The translations under genes were made by a program, and so were the position numbers. A model generated the notes under the pieces. That model saw only the letters and a list, made by a program, of their open reading frames with translations, had not been told where the DNA came from and searched no databases. From Gemmataceae bacterium (GTDB taxonomy: Bacteria > Planctomycetota > Planctomycetia > Gemmatales > Gemmataceae), in contig SIAQ01000020.1 in the NCBI GenBank assembly GCA_009697105.1, positions 1 to 55,475 on the forward strand: a DNA stretch of 55,475 nucleotides. The letters run 5' to 3'. This document shows, piece by piece, positions 18,130-26,377 of the stretch (position 1 is its first letter; each line of letters begins with the position of its first letter).

Positions 18130-19185
18130 TTACTTTTCGTTCTTCTCGCGATGATCCCAATAGAGCACCATCGTCGCCGCCGGCACGGGATCGCATATGC
18201 TCACAATCGTGGCCGCGGTAAGCACTTTCAGCGATGGAGGCGGCAGCGGCGTCGGCGTCAGCCAGCGCGAGGCGAACACGAGCAGCGACATGACGACGAA
18301 TAATATGATCCCGATGCGCAGCGTCTGGTTACCGTCACGCCGACGGAATACTTCGTCGAGGTCATTTTGACCGCCGTTCTCCGTGGCTCGTTGCAACGCT
18401 AGCTCGTACGCGCCATCGGGGTAATCCGCAGCTTGCTCCTCCGTGGTGTAGCTTTCGAGAATTACCTCGTCGAGTTTCGGCACGACCAAAACGTCGAAGT
18501 CAAGGTCCGACGAAAACGCGAAACTGCACGGCCAACGCCGATAGCGCGTCATTTCCGGCAGCAGCAACCACAACCCGGACACGAGCCGCAGGTCGCCCGC
18601 CGGTCGCTCGAACACCAGCCGGCCGCCGTCGACTAAAATCTGCGCGCCGCCGAGGAGGGCGGGACTTTCCGAGTTGTCGGCCGTCCGCTCGAAATCGGGC
18701 GTCTCCGGATCCTCGCCTTCCCGAAGCCCGGACGCTTTCACGCGTTTCAGCACAGCCTGCACCTGTGCCAGAGTACGTGCCTGAAACGTGTCGGTCGAAA
18801 GCGTAATCGTGGACAGCAGGTCAGTCACGCCCCAACTCGGCGCGATTTTTTCGGCAAGCATGAACGGGTCGCAGATCCAGGCTTCGTACAAATTTCGATC
18901 GACAATGAGGAAGTGAAACAGCAGGCCACGCAGCGTCAGACCCGACGCGAGCACCTCCGGCTTTTCGTCGATTACCCGCACAACGGCGACATGCTTTTTG
19001 CCGATCGGTTTGGCAAACACGGCAAGCGGACAAGCCACGCCAACGGGACGTTCACCGAACCCGGTTACCAGCGAGATGGCGTCGGCCTGCCAAACGGCCT
19101 GGAACCCTGGCGATTGCGCAACAAGTCGGGGATCGAGCCGATCGGGACGATGAAACAACGCTTGTTCAAAGGGAATCGATTGCAT
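18130..19185 (-). CDS. Unknown protein with C-terminal membrane segment
   Basis: 351 residues, not recognised. The N-terminal 260 residues are soluble and rich in alpha/beta elements (VTGFGERPVGVACPLAVF, FHFLIVDRNLYEAWICDPF). Near the C terminus LRIGIILFVVMSLLVFA is a transmembrane helix, followed by a Pro-rich stretch and a second, weaker hydrophobic segment. This looks like a tail-anchored cytosolic protein. The start ATG 19185 lies 17 bases from a family-B palindrome and has no strong ribosome site. Confidence 0.7.
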   Translation of the reverse strand: MQSIPFEQALFHRPDRLDPRLVAQSPGFQAVWQADAISLVTGFGERPVGVACPLAVFAKPIGKKHVAVVRVIDEKPEVLASGLTLRGLLFHFLIVDRNLYEAWICDPFMLAEKIAPSWGVTDLLSTITLSTDTFQARTLAQVQAVLKRVKASGLREGEDPETPDFERTADNSESPALLGGAQILVDGGRLVFERPAGDLRLVSGLWLLLPEMTRYRRWPCSFAFSSDLDFDVLVVPKLDEVILESYTTEEQAADYPDGAYELALQRATENGGQNDLDEVFRRRDGNQTLRIGIILFVVMSLLVFASRWLTPTPLPPPSLKVLTAATIVSICDPVPAATMVLYWDHREKNEK

Positions 19186-19201
19186 GAAGGGATTGTATGG
19201 T

Positions 19202-19269
19202 GTTTAGCCGCTCGCCTTTGGCAGGCGCGGACGTTTCCATCCGCGTTCGCCAAAGGCGAGCGGCTAAAC
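19202..19269. repeat. Family B palindrome, copy 1
   Basis: Arms GTTTAGCCGCTCGCCTTTGG and its complement, with a GCGCGGACG core. Lies between two minus-strand genes. Confidence 0.88.
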
Positions 19270-19278
19270 GCAATCGGA

Positions 19279-20313
19279 TTATTGGACGCCGAAGTCGCCC
19301 TTGACGCGGCGCCAGCAGCTGTGGATGTGGTTATTCGCATTGCCGCCGGAATCGTCCTGAATATTCAGGAACTCGATTACGAAGCTCGGGCCATGCACCC
19401 GGTAGGTGAAGCCCTTGCCTGTGTCCGTGGAGCCGGTGAAAGCGAAATGGACGTTGTCATGGCCGCCGTCCTTGACCAGTTTCATCTCGATCTCGGCGAC
19501 ATCGGCGGGCATGCGAGCCGAATAGCTCCGCACGAGCGTTTTGAGAATTTCACGCTGGTCTTTCGTCATCTTGTTGGCGGCGATGCCGACTGGCTTGCCG
19601 AGGTCGGGGTTCTTGGTCTTTTGCCCTGATTCGCCGAAGTGTTTCGGTTGATGGGCGATTTTCATCTGCTCGGCGTCGAGTGATTTAAACAGATCACGGG
19701 CCAAATCCTCGGCTTGCGGGAGGATGCGTTTGTCCTTGTCCGGTCCGCTCTTCACTTGCGCGGGGTTCGCGCCAAAGAAGCACGGCGTGGATGCGACGAC
19801 TTCGGTGCCGCTCATGGTAAAGTTGAGCGAGAGATGATGGCCCTCGACGCGCCAGCCCCATTTCTCGGTTGTCGATGGCGTGCCGAAGAATGTGAAGAAG
19901 TACCATTCTGGATCGCGGACGTTGCCGCCTTTTTTCTTGGATTCCTGATCGCGCAGGATCGCTTCAAGGCTCATGATCGTGGTGGCAGCGTCACCGCCGA
20001 TGGTGCTCGTCCCGGCCCTGAGGAGGGCCAGCGCCGCCTTCTTCTGGGCGGCGGTCATGTCGATGAGCGGCAAGCCTTTTCGCGTCGATTTGCGATTTTT
20101 GTCTTGCAGGGGGATGAAGTTCCAGTTGAAGCGTTCGTCGCTGCCGAACTTGAAGATGGCCTGCTTCTTTTGATCGGCGGAAAGCGTGCCGGAAAACGCT
20201 TGCGCGGCTGCAAGAATCGTGGTGCCGCTGGTGTTCGCCAACTGTGCGACATAAGCCAGCCCGCCGACCGTCGCCAATGCGAAGAACGCCAGGAGTATAC
20301 GTAACGATTTCAT
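19279..20313 (-). CDS. Secreted DUF3500 family protein
   Basis: 344 residues with an N-terminal hydrophobic signal segment and AGGGGG ahead of ATG 20313. DUF3500 marks are the segment WGWRVEGHHLSLNFTMSG near 160, an alpha-helical Leu/Ala-rich middle, and the C-terminal GGNANNHIHSCWRR. DUF3500 proteins are exported and of unknown biochemical role; in other bacteria they often contain the same His-rich end. The stop lies 10 bases from the palindrome at 19202-19269. Confidence 0.88.
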   Translation of the reverse strand: MKSLRILLAFFALATVGGLAYVAQLANTSGTTILAAAQAFSGTLSADQKKQAIFKFGSDERFNWNFIPLQDKNRKSTRKGLPLIDMTAAQKKAALALLRAGTSTIGGDAATTIMSLEAILRDQESKKKGGNVRDPEWYFFTFFGTPSTTEKWGWRVEGHHLSLNFTMSGTEVVASTPCFFGANPAQVKSGPDKDKRILPQAEDLARDLFKSLDAEQMKIAHQPKHFGESGQKTKNPDLGKPVGIAANKMTKDQREILKTLVRSYSARMPADVAEIEMKLVKDGGHDNVHFAFTGSTDTGKGFTYRVHGPSFVIEFLNIQDDSGGNANNHIHSCWRRVKGDFGVQ

Positions 20314-20396
20314 GATCTGCCCCCTTTTTCGCGAAAAGAATATTGGTTACCCAACATCATAAACATTTTCGCGCCAGGCGGCGACCTTGCTTCAAA

Positions 20397-20491
20397 GTTT
20401 AGCCGCTCGCCGTTGGCGAGCGCGGACGTGGCGCATTTCGGATTTCGTGAACAGCGCCGAGTGCGCGCTCGCCAACGGCGAGCGGCTAAAC
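20397..20491. repeat. Family B palindrome, copy 2 (long loop)
   Basis: Arms GTTTAGCCGCTCGCCGTTGG and complement; loop of about 40 bases. Same outer arms as the copy at 19202. Lies between the DUF3500 gene and the end of dnaE2. Confidence 0.88.
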
Positions 20492-20538
20492 ATCATTTAC
20501 ATTTCGGTCGCGTCAACTTCAGCAACGAACCGCGCCGT

Positions 20539-23500
20539 TCATCGAAAATCGCGCGATCGCGAATCGATGCCGCGCAGGGCGTGCGACAGATCGTCGATGC
20601 GCGTCGGGCAGACGTGCAGCACGCCGTCGGCACGCTCGATCTTGCCGTCGATGAACAGCGCGACGGCATTGCGGGCGATCTTGCGGAAGCGTTCCCAGGT
20701 GCGGCTCCAGATGATGAGGTTGATCAGGCCCGTCTCGTCTTCAATCGACATAAACACCGTGCCATTGGCCGTCGGTGGTCGTTGCCTCACGAGCACCACG
20801 CCGGCGACGCGCACGGGCGATTTGTCCGGCAAATCCATGAGCTGTTTGCCAGTGACCGCGTTGAGTCGATCGAGATCGCCACGCACCAGTTCGATGGGAT
20901 GCGCTTTCAGCGACAGGCCAATGCTCTGATAGTCGGCGACAACGTTCTGCGCCGCGGACAGCGCAGGCAACAGTGGCGGGATCATATCATCGTCGAGATC
21001 GGCGAAGAGCGGCAGGTCTTCGCCGGTGTCGAGGATTTTCCACAACGCCGCCCGACGATCGAGCCCAAGTGACGCGAACCCGTCCGCCGCCGCCAACCGC
21101 GTGAGTAGCGATCGCGACACGCCGGACCGCCGCGTGACATCGGCGACCGAGCGGAACGGCGTCTCCGCCCTGGCCGCGATGAGCCGCTCGGTTTGTGTTT
21201 GCGAAAAGCCGCGGATCAGACGGAAACCGAGGCGGATCGTTTTTTGCTTTTCCAACGTGCAATCCCATTCGCTATGATTCACATCCACCGGAAAAACTTC
21301 GACGCCATGCGCCCGTGCGTCGTACACGAGTTGCGCGGGCGCATAGAAACCCATCGGCTGGCTATTGAGCAACGCCGTCGTGAATGCAGCGGGATGATGG
21401 CATTTCAGCCATGCCGACACGTAGGCCAACAGCGCGAAGCTGGCGGCGTGCGATTCGGGGAAGCCGTACTCGCTGAAGCCTTTGATCTGTTCGTAAATCT
21501 GCTCGGCAAATTGCTCCGTGAAGCCGCGTGCGAGCAGGCCGTTGCGAAACTTGTCGCGGAACTTTTCGAGCACGCCGGTGCGGCGCCAGGCGCCCATCGC
21601 TCGGCGCAGTTGATCCGCCTCGCCTGGCGTGAAGCCTGCCGCCAAGATCGCGAGCCGCATCACCTGTTCCTGAAACAACGGCACGCCGAGCGTCTTCGCC
21701 AACACCTCTTCGACAATCGGATGCGGATACGTCACCGCCTCCTGCCCCATGCGCCGCCGCAAGTACGGATGCACCATCCCGCCCTGGATCGGCCCAGGCC
21801 TGACGATCGCGACTTCGACGACGAGATCGTAAAACGTCCGCGGTTGCAAGCGAGGCAGCATCGACATCTGCGCCCGGCTCTCAATCTGAAACACGCCGAT
21901 GGTGTCGGCTTTGCAGATCATGTCGTAGGTGGCGGGGTCCTCGGGGGGAACGTCGGAAATAGTTGTCAGTTGCCAGTTGTCAGTTGTCAGTAGTGCCGTC
22001 TTATCTTCACTGACAACTTTGCGATGCCAACTGCCAACCATGCGGAAACATTTCTGCAACGCTGTCAGCATGCCCAGTGCCAGGCAATCGACCTTGAGGA
22101 TGCCGAGCGTGTCGAGATCGTCCTTGTTCCACTGGATGACGGTGCGGTCGGGCATGGCGGCGTTTTCGATCGGGACCAATTCCGACAACAGCCCGCCGGT
22201 GATGACGAACCCGCCGACGTGTTGCGACAGGTGCCGGGGAAAGCCGACGAGTTCGCTCGTTAGCGCGATGAGATGCTGCACACTCGGCGAACGCGGGTCC
22301 AGCCCCGCCTCGCGAATGGATCGGGCTATGACCTCGGCCTTCGATGACCAGTCGATCGACTTCGCGAGCCGATCGACGGCATAGAGCGACAGCCCCAACG
22401 CTTTGCCGACATCGCGCACTGCCGAGCGCGGCTGATAGGTGATGACCTCGGCGACGATGCCCGCCCGCTCTCGGCCGTACTTGGCGTAGATGTACTGAAA
22501 CACCTCCTCGCGGCGTTCGTGCTCGAAATCGACATCGATGTCCGGCGGCTCGTTGCGTTCCTTGCTCATGAAGCGTTCGAAGAGCAGATCGGCCCTATCG
22601 GGATCGACGGAGGTGATGCCGATGCAATAGCAGACCGCCGAGTTCGCCGCCGACCCACGGCCCTGACAGAGAATATCGCGGCGGCGTGCGAATTCGACGA
22701 TGTCCCACACGGTGAGGAAAAACGCCTCGTAGCGCAGCTCGGCGATGAGGTCCAATTCGCGATGCAACAGCGCTCGCACCTTGTCGGGGACGCCTGCGCG
22801 ATAACGATTCGCCGCACCGGCCCAGGTTAGCTCCGCGAGATACGTGGTCGGCGTGTGGCCTGGCGGGACGATCTCCTCGGGATACTGGTAGCGTAGTTCG
22901 TCGAGCGAAAACGTGCAGCGATCCGCCGCCTCGACGGTGCGTGCGACGGCATCGGGATACGCTGCGAACAGCCGCGCCATCTCCGCCGGCGATTTGAGAT
23001 GGCGCTGCGAGTTGGGAAAACGCAATGCCCCCAACTCGGCAACGGTAGTGTGATGCTTCACCGCCGTCAGCACTTCGTGCAATGGCCGACGCGCGGGATC
23101 GTGATAGTGAACATGGTTCGTCGCAATCATCGGCACGCGCAGAGATCGGCTCAGGCGTGCGAGATGCGCGAGAGCGTCGCCATCGTTCGGCCCCAGATGC
23201 ACGGCCGCGGCAAGGTAAGCGCGATCGCCGAACAGATCGCGATACGGCTGCCAGGACGATGCGACATCTTCGCCAAGCGTCGGCAAAAAGACGGCCAGCA
23301 GGTCATCGGTATGCTGAGCGACGTTGTCGAGCGTCAGCAGGCACTGGCCTTTTTCCGCGGCACGTCGCCCCAGCGTGATGAGCCGAGAGAGCGTGCGATA
23401 CCCGCGAATCGTCTGGGCGATGAGCGTCAACGGCGGCGCATCGACAGGCGTGATCTCGGCCCCGATGAGCAGTTTGAACCCGATCTCCTTCGCCGCCGCA

Positions 23501-23652
23501 TGGGCACGCACGACGCCGGCGAGCGAATTGCGATCGCCGATCATGAGCGCATGGCAACCCAGCTCGGCAGCCCGCGCGACCAGTTCCTCCGGTTGCGACG
23601 CGCCTTCGAGAAACGAGAAATTCGACTTCGCCCATAGTTCGGCGTAACGCAT
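20539..23652 (-). CDS. dnaE2: Error-prone DNA polymerase III alpha subunit
   Basis: 1037 residues. PHP domain at the start (AELWAKSNFSFLEGAS), then the C-family polymerase palm with PDIDVDFEHERREEV (Asp371 and Asp373) and LKVDCLALGML carrying the third Asp, and the DnaE2-type segment TIGVFQIESRAQMSMLPR. The C terminus holds an OB-fold (VRVAGVVLVRQRPPTANGT). DnaE2 performs translesion synthesis with ImuA and ImuB after DNA damage. An element-derived insertion of about 27 residues sits near 539-564, soon after the third catalytic Asp. GGGTGA precedes ATG 23652. Unlike the usual operon, imuB is separated from it by an opposite-strand gene. Confidence 0.95.
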   Translation of the reverse strand: MRYAELWAKSNFSFLEGASQPEELVARAAELGCHALMIGDRNSLAGVVRAHAAAKEIGFKLLIGAEITPVDAPPLTLIAQTIRGYRTLSRLITLGRRAAEKGQCLLTLDNVAQHTDDLLAVFLPTLGEDVASSWQPYRDLFGDRAYLAAAVHLGPNDGDALAHLARLSRSLRVPMIATNHVHYHDPARRPLHEVLTAVKHHTTVAELGALRFPNSQRHLKSPAEMARLFAAYPDAVARTVEAADRCTFSLDELRYQYPEEIVPPGHTPTTYLAELTWAGAANRYRAGVPDKVRALLHRELDLIAELRYEAFFLTVWDIVEFARRRDILCQGRGSAANSAVCYCIGITSVDPDRADLLFERFMSKERNEPPDIDVDFEHERREEVFQYIYAKYGRERAGIVAEVITYQPRSAVRDVGKALGLSLYAVDRLAKSIDWSSKAEVIARSIREAGLDPRSPSVQHLIALTSELVGFPRHLSQHVGGFVITGGLLSELVPIENAAMPDRTVIQWNKDDLDTLGILKVDCLALGMLTALQKCFRMVGSWHRKVVSEDKTALLTTDNWQLTTISDVPPEDPATYDMICKADTIGVFQIESRAQMSMLPRLQPRTFYDLVVEVAIVRPGPIQGGMVHPYLRRRMGQEAVTYPHPIVEEVLAKTLGVPLFQEQVMRLAILAAGFTPGEADQLRRAMGAWRRTGVLEKFRDKFRNGLLARGFTEQFAEQIYEQIKGFSEYGFPESHAASFALLAYVSAWLKCHHPAAFTTALLNSQPMGFYAPAQLVYDARAHGVEVFPVDVNHSEWDCTLEKQKTIRLGFRLIRGFSQTQTERLIAARAETPFRSVADVTRRSGVSRSLLTRLAAADGFASLGLDRRAALWKILDTGEDLPLFADLDDDMIPPLLPALSAAQNVVADYQSIGLSLKAHPIELVRGDLDRLNAVTGKQLMDLPDKSPVRVAGVVLVRQRPPTANGTVFMSIEDETGLINLIIWSRTWERFRKIARNAVALFIDGKIERADGVLHVCPTRIDDLSHALRGIDSRSRDFR
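21961..22037. repeat. GTTGTCAGTTG-type repeat block inserted in frame in dnaE2
   Basis: The plus strand reads AGTTGTCAGTTGCCAGTTGT and again GTTGTCAG, then after about 20 bases TGACAACTTTGCGATGCCAA and CTGCCAAC, so it is a direct repeat with an inverted partner. The same words flank the palindrome at 3077-3135. Here the whole block is translated as part of DnaE2. Confidence 0.85.
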
Positions 23653-23702
23653 TCGCGATCACCCGATTTCGTTTCGCTCTCGTTCCCATAAGAAGAAAAC
23701 TC

Positions 23703-23770
23703 AAGCCCAAGGGTGAGGTACTCCGAACCCTTGGAAGCCCAGCGGTTCGGAGTACCTCACCACTGGGCTT
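23703..23770. repeat. Family C palindrome, copy 2
   Basis: Arms AAGCCCAAGGGTGAGGTACT and AGTACCTCACCACTGGGCTT (inverted). Nearly identical to the copy at 6025-6100, 17.6 kb away. It lies upstream of dnaE2 in the divergent region shared with the HTH gene. Confidence 0.9.
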
Positions 23771-23786
23771 CCAGCCGCATAGATAA

Positions 23787-23824
23787 ATGTCCCACTTTAC
23801 TGTTTTTTACAAATGGGACATAAT
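23787..23824 (+). promoter_or_regulatory. Candidate promoter with an operator-like inverted repeat upstream of the HTH gene
   Basis: ATGTCCCA (23787-23794) and TGGGACAT (23814-23821) are perfect 8-base inverted arms 19 bases apart. Between and across them lie TTTACT (23796-23801) and, after 17 bases, CATAAT (23819-23824), a plausible sigma-70 pair. The arms overlap both promoter elements, as expected for autoregulation by an HTH repressor. The site is also upstream of dnaE2 on the other strand. Confidence 0.5.
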
Positions 23825-23891
23825 TTAGGAGGGGTCGAGCATGCCCCATGAACTTAGCCTTCCGAACCGTCCCAAAGCGAGGAGGACGACA

Positions 23892-24737
23892 ATGACGAAG
23901 ACAGCTAGCCGCATTCGGCAGTACGTCATCCTCGATTCCAACCGGCGGAAGTTCGAGCGATTTCTATCCAAAACGGTCCGTTTTTGCAAAACGCAGGCTG
24001 AAATCGACAAAGTATACGATGACGTATCCGACGATCTTACGTGGATCACATACACGCAAAAGTTCACCGATGAATTGTTGAAGGTCGTGATTAAAAGGCG
24101 GGCGATGCGCCGTACGGGCACGTTCCTTCGGCGTGAGTGTGTCATGACGATTGCTTCGCCTCGATTGGGTTGTGTTCCGACACTTCATGGCCTCTTCTCG
24201 CACATTGTGGGTGACAATCCGAGTTATCGATGGCTCCCCAAGGATGAACTTTTGGAGGTGCTCTTTGACGCCTCAATCGATCGTTCGGCATTCTTCATCG
24301 CTGTGGCTTCGGACCCTGCTACGTAAACGTTGTCGTTTATTCGGGGTGACTGCCAACCGCTCGTTGTGCCGTTTTCCTTTTTCGAACCAGCCGGAGACGG
24401 CACCAAGCCCGATTTCTCGAACGTTCGCATTACCAATTTTGGTCGTGCCGTGGCACTGGGCGATTACGAGGCTTCCGCGGACGCCATCCTTTATGAAGCG
24501 GACCGCGATTACCGAAAAAAAGTAAGTCTTCAACGCAAAGAATGTGAGAAGTCCTTTGGAGCATCGTTGTTCCGGCTTCGGAAACAGCGCAAGTTGAAGC
24601 GGAGCGACTTCCACTTTCTCTCGGCCAAAACCATTGCTCGCATCGAACGTAATGAAATCACCAAACCGCATGGGGCAACTCTCCAAGCAATCGCGGATCG
24701 CCTCGGTGTATCGCCTGACGAGATAGGCGAGTATTAA
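23892..24737 (+). pseudogene. HTH (XRE-like) regulator gene interrupted by an in-frame stop
   Basis: Two open stretches are in the same frame, separated only by TAA at 24324-24326. From ATG 23892 (AGGAGG at 23879-23885) the first piece has 144 residues and ends in FFIAVASDPAT; the second begins TLSFIRGDCQPLVVPFSFF and continues to GDYEASADAILYE, then a C-terminal HTH (SFGASLFRLRKQRKLKR, LSAKTIARIERNEITK, LGVSPDEIGEY). The two pieces read as one continuous protein, so the stop is most likely a nonsense mutation. The second piece could restart at TTG 24330. Another ATG at 23841 also has a good ribosome site but lies too close to the -10. Confidence 0.7.
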
Positions 24738-24747
24738 CCTTCGGTGA

Positions 24748-24779
24748 TCCCAAGGGTTCGCTGCGCTCACCCTTGGGCT
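24748..24779. repeat. Short family C palindrome
   Basis: TCCCAAGGGTTCGCTGCGCT continues to ACCCTTGGGC; it keeps the outer CCCAAGGGT arm of family C but lacks the GTACTCCGAAC part. It lies between the convergent HTH gene and imuB and may serve as a terminator. Confidence 0.7.
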
Positions 24780-24787
24780 TGTCCATT

Positions 24788-26377
24788 TCACTCAAAACAC
24801 CCGTGCAAGAACCAGCGGCCGTTGTCGAGTCGGCGGAATAGCCACCAGCGGGCACCGTCGGCGGTTTCGGCGATGTAGTAGTCGCGGCTGATGTCGTCGC
24901 CGCGCCACCAGCCGGTCTCGATGCGTTCCGGGCCGATGCAGCGTATCACGGTTTGCGCATTGCCGGCGTGCCTGAGCGTCTCCGGTTTGCCGTCGGGCAC
25001 GACGGCGATCACATCGACGGCGATCGGCCTGGCGTAAAGTCGCAGCGGGCGATTCGCCTGCATTCCTTTCGCTGGCGCATCAGCTTGGTGGAGCGCCGAT
25101 GCGAAGCGACACGCGAATTCCGGCTGTGGGTCGGCGACGAACGTCGGCGTCGTCACTGCGTCTTTGCCTAGCTGCGTCGTTAACTGATCCAGCAGATGCG
25201 CCAGCGCTTCGGCCTGATCGTGTGCTTCGCCGTCGAACAGATCGGGGCACGTCGGCTTCAGCGTTTCCGCCGACACGGCTCGCAGTTCGATGCCCATGAC
25301 CGGTGCCGTCAACCGCACCTGCTCGAACCGCACTCGCAGCCATTGGCCGATGTACCGCGCGTCACGCATCGGTCGTGACAGTTGACACTCGATGCGCGGC
25401 GACTCGCCATCCTCCTGCCTCAGCACGCATTCAAACAGCCGAGCGCCCTGGCCCCGGCGTTCGAGGATCGCTTCGAGACGCACGAGCAAATCATCAATCG
25501 CGCGGGCCACGACATCATGCCGATCGATGCCGAACTCGAACGCACAACAGGCGACGGTTTCGGGCTGAGCGTGATACGGCACGACGACTTCGGGCAGATC
25601 GCCGAGCGCGCGATCGAGTTGCCTGACGACTTCTGTGCCGAAGCGTTGCGCCACCTCCGCACGCGGCAATGCTGCTAGGGCTTCGATGCGATCGATGCCG
25701 AGTTGATGTAGCAGCGCGACGACGGCGGCACCGAGTCGTAGCAGCGCGACCGGCAGTGGGGCGAGGTGGCGCGGGTGCTCGCGGGGGCCGATGATTGCCG
25801 CTTGCGGCTTAGCGCTCGGAATATCCCACGCGAGCGCTAAGCCGCAAGCGGCATGCGTCAGCGCCCAGCCCGCGCCGATCGTGTCGGCCAGCGCGACGCG
25901 CATGCTCCAACCCTCGGCAGTGAACGCATCGCACACTTTGCGGACCAGCGCTTCGTCGCCGCCGAAACACGACGCGCCGCCGGTGACGTCGAGAAACAAC
26001 GTCGCCGGCTCGAGCGTGTCCTCGATGCCGACGATCGGCGAAAACCGCTCGGCCCACGCCGCCCAGCGCAACAACTCTGTGCGGTCGGCGTCCAAATCAT
26101 CCGGTTCGACACGCAATCTCGGCAACAGCGCCAGCGCCTCCGCCTGCGACATCCCGGGCCGCACGCCTTCACGCCATGCATTCGGGCAACAGGCGACGAT
26201 CTTGCTGCCCTTGCCGACGACGGGACGCGAGAGGGCGATCGCAGCTTGGCGTTTAGCGATCGCGTGGGATTTTGCGGGTGCTAAACGCCAAGCGTGATCG
26301 CCGTCATCCGCCGACGTTCCGCGCAGCCGACGCTGAATGCCCCACTGCGGAAAATAAACGCACAGCACCCGTCGCAT
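24788..26377 (-). CDS. imuB: ImuB, catalytically inactive Y-family polymerase-like mutasome subunit
   Basis: 529 residues from ATG 26377, which overlaps the end of imuA by 74 bases; the longer open frame is rejected because MRRVLCVYFPQWGIQR is the normal ImuB start. ImuB links ImuA and DnaE2 to the beta clamp and lacks the catalytic acids of true Y-family polymerases (family knowledge). Visible marks: REGVRPGMSQAEALAL, ERFSPIVGIED, LFLDVTGGASCFGG, and the C-terminal WWRGDDISRDYYIAET-x-GARWWLFR. Two family-A palindromes are translated in frame at residues about 27-47 and 175-194, where relatives have short loops. Confidence 0.93.
   Translation of the reverse strand: MRRVLCVYFPQWGIQRRLRGTSADDGDHAWRLAPAKSHAIAKRQAAIALSRPVVGKGSKIVACCPNAWREGVRPGMSQAEALALLPRLRVEPDDLDADRTELLRWAAWAERFSPIVGIEDTLEPATLFLDVTGGASCFGGDEALVRKVCDAFTAEGWSMRVALADTIGAGWALTHAACGLALAWDIPSAKPQAAIIGPREHPRHLAPLPVALLRLGAAVVALLHQLGIDRIEALAALPRAEVAQRFGTEVVRQLDRALGDLPEVVVPYHAQPETVACCAFEFGIDRHDVVARAIDDLLVRLEAILERRGQGARLFECVLRQEDGESPRIECQLSRPMRDARYIGQWLRVRFEQVRLTAPVMGIELRAVSAETLKPTCPDLFDGEAHDQAEALAHLLDQLTTQLGKDAVTTPTFVADPQPEFACRFASALHQADAPAKGMQANRPLRLYARPIAVDVIAVVPDGKPETLRHAGNAQTVIRCIGPERIETGWWRGDDISRDYYIAETADGARWWLFRRLDNGRWFLHGCFE
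25796..25853. repeat. Family A palindrome inside imuB (second insertion)
   Basis: Perfect arms TGCCGCTTGCGGCTTAGCGC and complement, identical to intergenic copies, around a short loop. On the minus strand it is read as ACGLALAWDIPSAKPQA within ImuB. Confidence 0.95.
26237..26299. repeat. Family A palindrome inside imuB (first insertion)
   Basis: 63 bases, exactly 21 codons. Arms GATCGCAGCTTGGCGTTTAG and, inverted, CTAAACGCCAAGCGTGATC. It is a variant of the family A core. Read as AWRLAPAKSHAIAKRQAAI in ImuB. Confidence 0.88.

Noticed and set aside
24324-24326. Programmed stop-codon recoding in the HTH gene
   Set aside because: TAA is not a codon for selenocysteine or pyrrolysine, and no stem or slippery site is adjacent; nonsense mutation is simpler.
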